DNA of 16,297 nt from an uncultured Eubacterium sp. (GCA_900551945.1 URYE01000066.1:1-16297), one strand, 5' to 3'; shown: positions 5,821 to 14,048, counted from the first letter of the stretch. Numbers and translations: made by a program. The notes: generated by a model not told the origin, from the sequence alone.

Positions 5821-8748
5821 TCAGACTTCGTTAATATTTCCACATTTAGGGCACACATTACCCTTTTCTGCGTCAAATATATAGCCACATCTTACGCAAC
5901 ATATAACTTCACGTTCTTCTTTTGCAAGATACTCAATGCTTCTAGAAATTGGCTTTTCTTTTAAGTACTCTATAAAATCCTTAAGCGAGCTTACAAAATG
6001 CTGCACCATCTGTTCACCTGATGAAAACTTTGGAATTGATGATATTTTCACTTTACCAACACCTGCATAATCCACAAATACACCTTTAGATAACAGTCCC
6101 TTTTCTATATAAATGTCATTAATATCCCTGACATTTAACACACCAGACGACAAGCCTTGACTGTAGTAAATATTGTCTGGTGTTAAGACAAAGCCTTTCT
6201 TTCCATTAGAAGTCCTTGAAGTGTCACAAACTGTTATAGGATATTCAAATTGATTAAGCCCTGCATATGATGACATTGCATTGTCCACAGCATATTCTTC
6301 ATCATCATCAAGTTTACACATATATAAATTGTCGTAACTATCATTATAGTCCATATCTTTTGCAAATTTTTCTATAAGACTTTTACATTCTTCTTTTTTT
6401 AATTCTTCAAGATGGTCTGTTATTTTCCCTAAAATATCAACTTTAAGCTCTGGAAGAAATGGCTCTTGTGATATTTTCTCATAAGCGTCTACTGCCTCAT
6501 CAAAACTTAACTTTGCCAAATCAGGACAAATCTGCTCTATTGCTATAGTATCTTGCTTTTTTAACTTGTCGTGGTACTTATTTATAAATGGCTCTGATAC
6601 ATCACTATCATAATCTCCATTAAGCAGTACATCATAAATATCCCTTATCGAATTGTCAACATTGTTTATTATATTCTTAATATCATTAATTTGTGAATTT
6701 TTCCACAATTGGTCTAGCTTATTTTCATAAACTAAAGAAATGTCTTCTTTATTATTTCCTATATTATTTTTTATATCTTCATAACCATTGTCATCATCTG
6801 ACAACATATTATATAAAGAATTATTTGAATATCCCTTTATTTTTTCTTTATATTCATTATACTGTTTTCTAGTAATTCTTTGTGGTATTTCTTTTGTTAA
6901 TTCTTCAAGCTCTTTCTTTCTTTTGCCATTAAGCCAGTTAAAAAGTGTTTGAAGAAATGGCTTTTTTATCTTGTCAAGACAATCTTTTTTAGAAATATCT
7001 TTATAAGCCTGCACTATTTCATTATATCCAGCTTCTTTTACAGAAACTATTTTTTGAGCAATGTCTTTTTCTTGTTTCTTTTCTAGCACCTTATCAGATA
7101 ATGTCTTATATTTTTTCTTAAAATTATCATCAAGGGTACTATCATTTACAATATCTTCACCAAAGTTTTTTATTTCTTTTTCTGACATTTTAGCTATATC
7201 AGTTATAAACTTTTTATCATCACCTTTTAACGCAGTTTGTGTCAAATGTTTTTTATTATTGGCTCCTTTTTTAACATCCTTTTCTGTCTGTACATCATTA
7301 TCACTACTATCTGAATTATTTATTTTACTATTGTTTTCAGATATATCGCTATGTCCGATTTTTTCAACATCTGAATTAGCTTTACTATCAATATTATTTA
7401 CACCATCAGCAACTTTTATTGTATTATCATCAGCACTTACATCATTTTCAACATCAGAATAATTTCTATGGCGTTTCTTTTTCTTTTTTCCATACTTTAT
7501 CATACTGTCAAGTTCAAAATGCTTTTTAAAGAACTTCTTAATATCTCCTGACAAAAGATTACGTCTTTTCGTTTCTTTTTCTATAACTGGGCCGTATTTT
7601 TTTGAATTTTTGTTAGAATAAAAGTCTGCGTCCATTCTAGCATTTAACTGAAAAATCTCTGCATCTGGGTGACTCTTAATATCGTCACACACTTCTGAAA
7701 GCATACGTTTATCAAGCTGTTCTCTTTCTTGCTCCTCTTGTTCAACTTGCTCTGGTGTCATTGGCTCATAATCAGCTTCATATACATTAAAGTTACAGTT
7801 AGATACTCTCCTGCCAGCCTTTCCCATTACGTCTATGTAATCTTCGTAAGCTTCTTCATCGCCATCAAAATCAAGCTTATATATATCACCCTCTGCTAAG
7901 AGTAAATCAGGTCTTGGCGTAAAAAATACTGTACATTCATTACAAGTATAAGCTCTTGCAAGATATACATTTCCCTCATCTGTTTCTATTTTCTTTTCAG
8001 TCCCTTGTGGATAAACTGTCATATACAGTACCCCTGCACATATAGGACATTTATAAGGAGAAGCATAAAAGCCTTTTCCTAGTCTTTTTCTATCTCGTTC
8101 TTTTTTCGATAATTCGCTATATTTAAACGACTTCTTATCCTTTTTCCAGACCATATTGTGCCATAGTCCCATCTTTTTTCTTTTAGAGGTGTCAGCATCT
8201 TTTTCGTTTTTTTCAACTACTTCTTCAATATCTTTATCTTCTTTGTCAATATCTTCATCTCTGCCATTTTTTATAGTTGGCTTTACATTTCTCATCTTAT
8301 CAAGAATAAGTTGAATAACATCTTCATATACAAGAAGTATTCCATTAGAATAAAATCTGCACTTATCTTTTTCAAGTTCAGCTGTTACATTAATTTCAGA
8401 AAATACATTATCTAAAATTTTCTTTAACTGCTTGTAATTTTGATTAACTGTAAGTCCCTTTATTTGGTTCCATTTTCCAAAAATATACAATAAAACATTA
8501 AACGCATTTTCAAGTAAGGCATTATTACACATAAGCCTTGCATTATCCACGTTAAAATCCATATCAACAATAGTATTTACCACTTTTCTATTGTCAAAAC
8601 TAAATACAAGTGACCTTCTTTTACCAGGCAGAATAATATTGTTATTCTTAATTACAATAATTTCAAGCCACTCAATATCGGCCCCCATTACATTTATTGT
8701 CTTATTAAATGCTGCTTTAATTGTAGCGTCTGCCTTTAACTGTATCAT
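5821..8748 (-). CDS. Large protein of unknown function with two zinc ribbons and a PH/GRAM-like segment
   Basis: A 975-residue soluble protein that I do not recognise as a named family. Regions in order: a globular N-terminal part (1-155); a charged linker (160-225); a zinc ribbon with C234-x2-C237 and C269-x2-C272; an acidic helical part (285-360); a basic patch (421-428, mostly Lys/Arg); an Asn/Asp/Ser/Lys-rich low-complexity linker (430-500); two related helical modules (about 568-620 and 742-795) sharing a 'VxAYxxIS' core; a PH/GRAM-like beta segment (about 850-930, GFVLTPDNIYYS at 852-863); and a second zinc ribbon (C951-x2-C954, C966-x2-C969). There is no signal peptide or membrane segment. 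AAGGA lies 8 bases before ATG. It lies 74 bases after the MATE gene and 118 bases before the ParB-like/BMP gene. I read it as a scaffold or binding protein; I see no enzymatic motif. Confidence 0.75.
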   Translation of the reverse strand: MIQLKADATIKAAFNKTINVMGADIEWLEIIVIKNNNIILPGKRRSLVFSFDNRKVVNTIVDMDFNVDNARLMCNNALLENAFNVLLYIFGKWNQIKGLTVNQNYKQLKKILDNVFSEINVTAELEKDKCRFYSNGILLVYEDVIQLILDKMRNVKPTIKNGRDEDIDKEDKDIEEVVEKNEKDADTSKRKKMGLWHNMVWKKDKKSFKYSELSKKERDRKRLGKGFYASPYKCPICAGVLYMTVYPQGTEKKIETDEGNVYLARAYTCNECTVFFTPRPDLLLAEGDIYKLDFDGDEEAYEDYIDVMGKAGRRVSNCNFNVYEADYEPMTPEQVEQEEQEREQLDKRMLSEVCDDIKSHPDAEIFQLNARMDADFYSNKNSKKYGPVIEKETKRRNLLSGDIKKFFKKHFELDSMIKYGKKKKKRHRNYSDVENDVSADDNTIKVADGVNNIDSKANSDVEKIGHSDISENNSKINNSDSSDNDVQTEKDVKKGANNKKHLTQTALKGDDKKFITDIAKMSEKEIKNFGEDIVNDSTLDDNFKKKYKTLSDKVLEKKQEKDIAQKIVSVKEAGYNEIVQAYKDISKKDCLDKIKKPFLQTLFNWLNGKRKKELEELTKEIPQRITRKQYNEYKEKIKGYSNNSLYNMLSDDDNGYEDIKNNIGNNKEDISLVYENKLDQLWKNSQINDIKNIINNVDNSIRDIYDVLLNGDYDSDVSEPFINKYHDKLKKQDTIAIEQICPDLAKLSFDEAVDAYEKISQEPFLPELKVDILGKITDHLEELKKEECKSLIEKFAKDMDYNDSYDNLYMCKLDDDEEYAVDNAMSSYAGLNQFEYPITVCDTSRTSNGKKGFVLTPDNIYYSQGLSSGVLNVRDINDIYIEKGLLSKGVFVDYAGVGKVKISSIPKFSSGEQMVQHFVSSLKDFIEYLKEKPISRSIEYLAKEEREVICCVRCGYIFDAEKGNVCPKCGNINEV

Positions 8749-8785
8749 TATATAGTCCTTTCTTGTTTTATTTGTTGACTATAAT

Positions 8786-8814
8786 ATGATATACCATTAT
8801 TTAACTTTTATCAA
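8786..8814 (-). promoter_or_regulatory. Candidate promoter for the two-zinc-ribbon gene
   Basis: On the minus strand TTGATA (8809-8814) is followed after 17 bases by TATCAT (8786-8791). It sits in the 74-base gap after the MATE stop codon, about 40 bases before the next start codon. No terminator is seen in this gap, so read-through from the MATE gene is also possible. Confidence 0.4.
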
Positions 8815-8822
8815 TTAATCTC

Positions 8823-10145
8823 TTATTTAACTCGCTTAAATAGTATATGAGCTATAATAGCACTTATAAGCTCTGTTACCCAAAAGGCGTTCCAAACTCC
8901 ATTTGCTCCATATATAAGACTTGCTATAAATGCTACCGGAAGCATTATAATTACATATCTGCAAAGTGAAATAATAAGTGATGGCATACCTTTTCCAAGT
9001 CCCTCTAATGCGCCAGATGATACAACAGATACTGTAGATACTATAAAGCCTGCACTTATAATGCGAAGTGCTATAGCTCCTATGTTGATAGTATCAGTAT
9101 TTATTGTAAATAACGCAATAAGCTTTGTTGGTCTACTTAAGCATAAAATAGTACCAACTGCCATTATTGCAACTACTAGAGCAAGTGCCGTATTATATAT
9201 TTTATGAACTCTTTTATGCTCGCCCGCTCCATAATTATACCCAATAAGTGGTCTCATTCCCTGTACTACACCATTTGCTGGCAAATAAAGGAAAGTTTGA
9301 AGTTTATAGTATACTCCTAATATAAATACATAAACTTGAGAATATGATGACAAAATAATGTTAAGTACTGATACTTGAAGTGATGGAAGTGCCATATTAA
9401 GACTAGCTGGTATTCCTACTGAGTACAATTTACCACATATACCTTTTTCAAGCTTTATATACTGTCGTTTGTATTTTACTGGTATTGGTCTTAGTTTATA
9501 CAATACTAAATACATAATTGCGCACGTTGTCTGTCCTATTCCGGTAGCTAACGCCGCCCCTTGTATTCCCATTGCTGGAATAAAGCCTATTCCAAATATC
9601 ATTATCGGGTCAAGTACTATATTTACAATACACCCTGTCATCATACACACCATAGAAACCTTCATTCTTCCTACTGCTTGAAATGTCTTCTCAAACACAA
9701 GTTCCCATGCAAGTATTACTGAAAATGCAAACGCAATATTTGAGTATTGCACCCCTAAATTAATAACATCTGTATCTGATGTAAACAGCTTTAAAAATGA
9801 TGGCATAATAATTATACTTACCACTGTAAAGATAACGCCATGAATAGTTGCAAGAAACATTCCTTGACTTGCAGCTTTATTTGCCATTTTATTATTTTGA
9901 GCACCCATATAAAATGATATTAAAGAATTAATTCCTATTCCAAACCCTACCATAACTGAATTGATAAGATTTTGTACTGGAAATACAAGCGATAATGCTG
10001 TCATTGCATTTTCACTTAATTTTGCTACGAATAAACTGTCCACAATGTTGTAAAGTGAATTAACCATCATTGATATTACCATTGGAAGTGCCATTTTTAA
10101 AAGTAATGGTAATATCTTATCTTTTTTCATATAACTCTGGTCCAT
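8823..10145 (-). CDS. MATE family efflux transporter
   Basis: A 440-residue inner-membrane exporter of the MATE family, which expels drugs or metabolites in exchange for sodium or protons. It has the usual length and two homologous halves of about six membrane segments each (about 12-215 and 238-435). Typical features are MALPMVISMMVNSLYNIVDS (18-37), the VNIVLDP segment (174-180) and MRPLIGYNYGAG (297-308) in the second half. The substrate cannot be told from sequence. AGGAG lies 6 bases before ATG. The gene has its own near-consensus promoter, and a strong terminator hairpin lies between that promoter and the start codon. This suggests expression controlled by attenuation, a known mode for some antibiotic-resistance genes. 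Confidence 0.93.
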   Translation of the reverse strand: MDQSYMKKDKILPLLLKMALPMVISMMVNSLYNIVDSLFVAKLSENAMTALSLVFPVQNLINSVMVGFGIGINSLISFYMGAQNNKMANKAASQGMFLATIHGVIFTVVSIIIMPSFLKLFTSDTDVINLGVQYSNIAFAFSVILAWELVFEKTFQAVGRMKVSMVCMMTGCIVNIVLDPIMIFGIGFIPAMGIQGAALATGIGQTTCAIMYLVLYKLRPIPVKYKRQYIKLEKGICGKLYSVGIPASLNMALPSLQVSVLNIILSSYSQVYVFILGVYYKLQTFLYLPANGVVQGMRPLIGYNYGAGEHKRVHKIYNTALALVVAIMAVGTILCLSRPTKLIALFTINTDTINIGAIALRIISAGFIVSTVSVVSSGALEGLGKGMPSLIISLCRYVIIMLPVAFIASLIYGANGVWNAFWVTELISAIIAHILFKRVK

Positions 10146-10191
10146 GTTTTCTCCTATCTTTTTCTTAATTTAGATTTTATGACGCAAAAAA

Positions 10192-10223
10192 GCCACATGA
10201 CTGCTATTTAACAGCCATGTGGC
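10192..10223 (-). terminator. Strong intrinsic terminator in the MATE leader (possible attenuator)
   Basis: On the minus strand GCCACATG pairs perfectly with CATGTGGC, the stem can extend inward through GCTGTT/AGCAGT with wobble pairs, and TTTTTT follows immediately. This is the strongest terminator in the window. It lies 168 bases after the GNAT stop codon and 46 bases before the MATE ATG, but downstream of the promoter at 10293-10321. It can therefore end the SDR-GNAT transcript and also interrupt the MATE leader. Confidence 0.85.
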
Positions 10224-10286
10224 GAAAATAGAACTATATTAAAATCAATTAATATACGCATCTAGAAAAATCCACATAAATTTTAT
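10224..10286 (-). promoter_or_regulatory. MATE 5' leader with possible antiterminator and a tiny reading frame
   Basis: The predicted transcript starts near 10286. Close to its 5' end is TTATGTGG (10272-10279), which can pair with CCACATGG, the left arm of the terminator (6 Watson-Crick plus 2 G-U pairs), and so block terminator formation. The same place reads ATGTGGATTTTT, a near copy of the terminator's right arm and tail. A 10-codon frame, MWIFLDAYIN (10245-10277), starts within it but has no visible ribosome binding site and only about 9 bases of leader. The structural reading is plausible; the leader peptide is speculative. Confidence 0.4.
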
Positions 10287-10292
10287 GAATGG

Positions 10293-10321
10293 ATAATATC
10301 ACAAAAATATTTATTTGTCAA
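10293..10321 (-). promoter_or_regulatory. Near-consensus sigma-A promoter for the MATE gene
   Basis: On the minus strand a perfect TTGACA (10316-10321) is followed after exactly 17 bases by TATTAT (10293-10298). It is the best promoter match in the window. It lies between the GNAT stop codon and the leader terminator, so the MATE gene can be transcribed separately from the SDR-GNAT unit. Confidence 0.75.
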
Positions 10322-10390
10322 AAGTGAAATAAATATTATAGCCAATTTCTTTTAAATAAACTTTTATCAAAAAAATATTGCTATAAGTAA

Positions 10391-10825
10391 TTAATAATTC
10401 TTTCTAAAGCCTCTTACATCGTCATTATAACCTATGCTTTCATAGAACTTATGAGCATTTTTTCTAAAACCTGACGATACAAGAATAGAATACTCACAGT
10501 TGTTGTCATGTGCATAATTGTCAAGCTCCTGCATTATCTTTTTGCCAACGCCAAGCCCTCTTAAATCTTGTGATACAATAACATTTTCAACAACCATAAA
10601 GTTCCCATCTAATGCCGTTATAATACAGCCCATTGCTGTGCCAACAAGCTTATCATCAATTGAAGCTTCTACAATATAATAATTATCTTTATCTTTTATC
10701 TTATTATAATTCGCTTCAAAGTTACTTATACTACACTCACCCGGTACAAGCTCTTTACATAACTCTACCATCTGTGCAATATGTTTATCATTAAATTTAC
10801 CTATCTTTACATTATCTTTATTCAT
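10391..10825 (-). CDS. GNAT family N-acetyltransferase
   Basis: A 144-residue cytosolic acetyltransferase of the GNAT superfamily that would transfer an acetyl group from acetyl-CoA to an amine; the substrate is unknown. The acetyl-CoA-binding motif A is VIVSQDLRGLGVGKKIM (82-98), with R89-G-L-G-V-G94 matching the R/Q-x-x-G-x-G/A pyrophosphate loop. KFYESIGY (127-134) is the usual late GNAT motif B. The length is typical for a single-domain member. It starts 8 bases after the SDR stop codon, and I see no Shine-Dalgarno sequence before its ATG, so translation probably depends on coupling to the SDR gene. The transcript would end at the terminator at 10192-10223. Confidence 0.9.
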   Translation of the reverse strand: MNKDNVKIGKFNDKHIAQMVELCKELVPGECSISNFEANYNKIKDKDNYYIVEASIDDKLVGTAMGCIITALDGNFMVVENVIVSQDLRGLGVGKKIMQELDNYAHDNNCEYSILVSSGFRKNAHKFYESIGYNDDVRGFRKNY

Positions 10826-10833
10826 AATTTATA

Positions 10834-11634
10834 TTATGGGCGAAGTCCCATACCACCTTCAAGTGTAATTGTTTCACCGTTCATATACTTGAAATCTTCT
10901 GACGCAAGTTGAACACATACTCGTCCGATTTCTTTTTCAACATCACCATAGTGACCTGCTGGTGGCATTTTAACGTTTTCTTTGAATGCCTGTGGATAAG
11001 CCTTTTCAAAGTTCTCAAGCTGTGCTGTCCATGCAAGTGGGCAGATTACATTAGTGTTAATTCCATCCTTACCCCATTCTGTAGCCGCAACTCTTGAAAG
11101 CCCTCTTATACCTTCTTTGGCAGCAGCATAAGCACATTGACCAAAATTACCAAAAAGACCAGCACCCGAAGCAAAGTTAATGATACTTCCCTTAGTTTCC
11201 TTTAAATATGGATAACAAGCCTTCATATAATAAAATGCTGCATACAGTCCTGAATAAATTGCAAGATCAAATTGTTCTGTTGTATGGTCATTAATTGTAA
11301 CACCAGAAGCTGAAGCTTGTGCATTATTAATAAGTACATCAATTCTTCCAAATGTATCAATTGCTTGCTTTACTACATTGCCTACAACTGCTTCATTGTC
11401 TGCTCCTGCACTTACATCTGCTTGTACTGGAAGCACCTTTATTCCATAAAGTCTTTCAAGTTCTTCTTTTGCATCTTCTAACTTCTTTACGTTTCTTCCT
11501 GTTAATACAAGATTTGCACCCTCTTTTGCATAAGCTGTTGCAATACCATAACCAATTGAACCGCAGCTTCCATCACTTAATACTGCTCGTCCACCACCTG
11601 TAATAATAGCTGTCTTACCTGTTAAAAATCCCAT
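10834..11634 (-). CDS. SDR family NAD(P)-dependent oxidoreductase
   Basis: A 266-residue classical short-chain dehydrogenase/reductase. The Rossmann N-terminus (TGKTAIITGGG, 5-15) is followed by G25-S-I-G-Y-G30, so the usual TGxxxGxG loop is interrupted by roughly 8 extra residues (RAVLSDGSC, 16-24). NNAQ (103-106) replaces the common NNAG. The catalytic residues are S156 (NFASGAG) and Y169-x3-K173 (YAAAK). The C-terminus GETITLEGGMGLRP is typical. The substrate is unknown; the fold suits oxidation or reduction of an alcohol, ketone or acyl intermediate. The loop insertion probably changes how the nucleotide phosphate is held. GGAGG stands 7 bases before ATG. The GNAT gene follows by 8 bases, making a two-gene unit. 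Confidence 0.92.
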   Translation of the reverse strand: MGFLTGKTAIITGGGRAVLSDGSCGSIGYGIATAYAKEGANLVLTGRNVKKLEDAKEELERLYGIKVLPVQADVSAGADNEAVVGNVVKQAIDTFGRIDVLINNAQASASGVTINDHTTEQFDLAIYSGLYAAFYYMKACYPYLKETKGSIINFASGAGLFGNFGQCAYAAAKEGIRGLSRVAATEWGKDGINTNVICPLAWTAQLENFEKAYPQAFKENVKMPPAGHYGDVEKEIGRVCVQLASEDFKYMNGETITLEGGMGLRP

Positions 11635-11934
11635 AATACATCCTCCTATAATTTACTTTGTTTAATCAATTAAATATTTAACCATTTAAGCTTTACTTTT
11701 AATGCAACTATTTATTCTAATACTATTCAATATCATAAAATACATTATTCCATTTGTTCAAGTTCAAATATGTATAAATACTCTATATCATTTATCATGT
11801 TTTAATCTGACAATACTTTTATAAGTGTACCAAATTCTATGTAAATTTACAAGGCATTTTGTCAATAGTCAGTATTTTTTCTCAATAAATAGTTAAATAA
11901 TATTATTTAATGCTAATTTTTTCACAACTCTTTG
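11635..11934. other. Intergenic stretch between the chemotaxis receptor and SDR genes
   Basis: No gene is visible here. The stretch holds the SDR ribosome binding site and a candidate promoter. It also holds an AT-only perfect 18-base palindrome (11893-11910) shortly after the chemotaxis receptor stop codon. No convincing terminator for the receptor gene is seen. Confidence 0.55.
11818..11865 (-). promoter_or_regulatory. Candidate promoter region for the SDR-GNAT unit
   Basis: On the minus strand TTTACA (11840-11845) is followed after 16 bases by TATAAA (11818-11823). A perfect TTGACA lies at 11860-11865, but the hexamer 17 bases after it (ACATAG) is poor, so which elements are used is unclear. 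The start of transcription would be roughly 175 bases before the SDR start codon, giving a rather long untranslated leader in which I see no clear riboswitch. Confidence 0.35.
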
Positions 11935-13644
11935 TTATACCTGAAACTTTTCTACCATGTGAACCATTGTCTGAACCTGCGCTGATTGTTCTTCACTTAT
12001 TGCCGCTGTTTCTTCTGATGAAGCTGAGTTATTATCAACAATTTCTGCTATATGTGAAATATTCTTATCAATTAATTGTATACTTTCAACCTCTTTGCCA
12101 AGCGACTCTGCTATTTCAATCATCTTTTCTGTAGCTCCTTTAGCTCCTTGCATTACATCTGTCATATTAGCTTCCGTAGCATCAGCAATTACAATTCCTT
12201 TATCTACTGCGTCAATAGTGTTTTGTATCAATCTTGTTGTTTCTCCTGCTGCCTGTGTTGACTGTTCTGCAAGGTGCTTTACTTGCTCTGCTACAACTGC
12301 AAAGCCTTTGCCCGCTTCACCTGCTCTTGCTGCTTCAATAGAAGCATTTAATGATAAAAGATTAGTCTGTTCTGCAATATCTTCAATAACTTCAATAATA
12401 GAATGTATTTCTTTTGAACATTCACTAATTTCATTGATAGCTACCTTTAACTCTTGCATTTTGTTATTGCCATCTTCAACAACCTTAGCTGCCTGCCTTG
12501 AAATCTCTGCTGTTTCCTTTGCTTCGTTTGCCTTTTCCTCCATGCTCTTAGCTATATCATCAATCATTACCGTAGTTTCTGCAATCTTACTTGCTTGTAT
12601 TGTACAGCCTTCTGCCAAATCTGATGAAGCCGTTGCAAGTTGTTCTGAGCCACTTCCAATCTCTCCCGCAGCATTTTGAATAGTGCTTAAAGTCTTTTTA
12701 GTATCAGCAATAATCTTAATCATCGACTCTTTAATCTTAACAAATTCACCTACATATTCTTTAGTAATCTCTACATTATAATTACCTTGCCCCATCTGCC
12801 CTAGCACTTCTGAAAGCTCTGATATCATATTAGTAAAATTATTATTCATAAAATTAATAGCACCGACCATCATACCAACTTCGCTGTCATCTTCCTTTAA
12901 ATCCATATTATTTACAAAATGACCTTGTGCTAATTCTCTTAATTGGTCAGATACCTTAACAATAGGTGCAAGAAGTTCTTGCTTAGAAAATACAACCATT
13001 GACCTTATTCTTTGCACTATAAATAAAAATGCAACAATAAACATAACCATACTTACATACATAGCAATATTAAACTTGCTCTTTGTACTTGACATACGGC
13101 TTTGAATATCTTGTATACAAGAATCAGTGCTTGAATTAATCTCTTTTACAACACTTGCATAGTCATTGCCAAATACATAGCCTTGAGCTTCTGTTAAGTT
13201 TCCTTCTTGAACTTTACTCATTGCATTTTCTTCAATAGGTACAAGATTATTTGACATATCAGCTATATGTTCAAGCTGTTTCCATTCACTGTCTTTTAGA
13301 TTGTTAGCTTTAAGTCCAGACCATGCTATATCTCTATTCTTATCTTCATTAAGTTCTTTCATATAGTCATTATAATACGTCTTATCACCTGTCGCTGCAT
13401 AGCCTTGTACTGATGCTGTAAGTAACTTAGAGCCTAACCTATACTGATTAAGATACATAGTATTTTCTAATTGCTCTTGTGATACTCTGCTAAGTCCTAT
13501 ATTACTACCAATAAATACAAAAAGTAATATAATACCAATTGCTACCATTATACAAGTTTGCCTAACATTCCTATCTAACCTTTTAGATTGACCATTGCTA
13601 AATTGTTTTATATTTTTGTCTTCTTGTTCTTTAGCAGCCTTCAT
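11935..13644 (-). CDS. Methyl-accepting chemotaxis protein
   Basis: A 569-residue membrane chemoreceptor. In order: a charged cytosolic N-terminus (1-29), TM1 (about 30-52), an extracellular helical sensor domain (53-191, four-helix-bundle style, no PAS or Cache signature that I can see), TM2 (about 192-213), HAMP (214-270), a second HAMP-like helical pair (about 275-325) and the cytoplasmic signalling domain (about 325-569). The conserved kinase-binding tip is [20 protein letters not shown] (422-441), followed by [14 protein letters not shown] (442-455). No C-terminal CheR/CheB-tethering pentapeptide is seen. The ligand is unknown. GGAG stands 8 bases before ATG. No other chemotaxis or flagellar gene is in the window, so it is an orphan receptor feeding a remote Che pathway. 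Confidence 0.95.
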   Translation of the reverse strand: MKAAKEQEDKNIKQFSNGQSKRLDRNVRQTCIMVAIGIILLFVFIGSNIGLSRVSQEQLENTMYLNQYRLGSKLLTASVQGYAATGDKTYYNDYMKELNEDKNRDIAWSGLKANNLKDSEWKQLEHIADMSNNLVPIEENAMSKVQEGNLTEAQGYVFGNDYASVVKEINSSTDSCIQDIQSRMSSTKSKFNIAMYVSMVMFIVAFLFIVQRIRSMVVFSKQELLAPIVKVSDQLRELAQGHFVNNMDLKEDDSEVGMMVGAINFMNNNFTNMISELSEVLGQMGQGNYNVEITKEYVGEFVKIKESMIKIIADTKKTLSTIQNAAGEIGSGSEQLATASSDLAEGCTIQASKIAETTVMIDDIAKSMEEKANEAKETAEISRQAAKVVEDGNNKMQELKVAINEISECSKEIHSIIEVIEDIAEQTNLLSLNASIEAARAGEAGKGFAVVAEQVKHLAEQSTQAAGETTRLIQNTIDAVDKGIVIADATEANMTDVMQGAKGATEKMIEIAESLGKEVESIQLIDKNISHIAEIVDNNSASSEETAAISEEQSAQVQTMVHMVEKFQV

Positions 13645-13676
13645 AACACCATCTCCTTTGTCTTTAATCTAACCAC

Positions 13677-13705
13677 ATTATCATATATACTCTAACACTT
13701 TACAT
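13677..13705 (-). promoter_or_regulatory. Candidate promoter of the chemotaxis receptor gene
   Basis: On the minus strand GATAAT (13677-13682) lies about 33 bases before the start codon. Read as sigma-A, the -35 is ATGTAA (13700-13705) with 17-base spacing, which is weak. Read as the flagellar sigma factor, TAAAGTGT (13695-13702) resembles the TAAAGTTT -35 box and GATAA the end of the GCCGATAA -10 box. However, the spacing is about 2 bases short and the GCC is absent. Neither reading is firm. Confidence 0.3.
13688..13699. repeat. 12-base direct repeat, copy next to the receptor promoter
   Basis: TACTCTAACACT on the plus strand (AGTGTTAGAGTA on the minus strand) is identical to 13896-13907, 208 bases away. 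This copy overlaps the candidate receptor promoter, as an operator would, but the sequence is not palindromic. Confidence 0.4.
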
Positions 13706-13895
13706 CTTTTAATTTTTATATACTAATCAAGTTAATCTACTTGACATATTCAAATATCTTTTACAAATATATAATATTTTCCAATTCTATTTTTTTAATT
13801 TTTCACTACTTAAATATATTAAATGCCAAAAAACATTTTTTAATATAGTTAAATTTAATAATTTAACACAAATAAATCTTTTAATTACCTTTTAA

Positions 13896-13907
13896 TACTC
13901 TAACACT
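13896..13907. repeat. 12-base direct repeat, distal copy
   Basis: This is the second exact copy of TACTCTAACACT upstream of the chemotaxis receptor gene. A related ACTCTGACAC forms part of the right arm of the nearby PPDK terminator (13980-13989). Confidence 0.4.
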
Positions 13908-13961
13908 ATTAAATAAGTCTAATACTTTTATTGTATAAATTAATTTTATGTTCTACCAAAA

Positions 13962-13990
13962 TGTGTCAGAGTCTTTATAACTCTGACACA
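13962..13990 (-). terminator. Intrinsic terminator of PPDK
   Basis: TGTGTCAGAG (13962-13971) pairs perfectly over 10 bases with CTCTGACACA (13981-13990) around a 9-base loop. On the minus strand it is followed by TTTTGG, a short U-tract. It lies about 60 bases after the PPDK stop codon. Confidence 0.75.
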
Positions 13991-14048
13991 CTCAAAACTT
14001 ATTAATATTATCTCATAAACTAGTATTGCTTAATTATATTTATCAAAT

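Larger units (their letters stand above)
13645..14048. other. AT-rich gap between PPDK and the chemotaxis receptor
   Basis: No coding gene is supported. The gap contains the PPDK terminator (13962-13990), a 12-base direct repeat (13688-13699 and 13896-13907) and a candidate promoter for the receptor gene. The centre (about 13740-13895) is almost pure A/T with no recognisable signal. Confidence 0.6.

Noticed and set aside
7061..7462. Open reading frame of 133 codons on the plus strand, rich in Phe, Leu and Ser
   Set aside because: It is the mirror of the Lys/Asp/Ser-rich linker of the 975-residue protein; the apparent hydrophobicity comes from complementing AAA and GAT codons.
11893..11910. 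Perfect 18-base palindrome TTAAATAATATTATTTAA after the chemotaxis receptor gene
   Set aside because: It is all A/T, with no loop and no U-tract; such palindromes are expected by chance in sequence this AT-rich, and it would make a weak terminator.
12095..12679. Open reading frame of 194 codons on the plus strand
   Set aside because: It is antisense to the conserved signalling domain of the chemotaxis receptor, and its Ser/Ala/Cys-rich translation is typical of the complement of coiled-coil codons.
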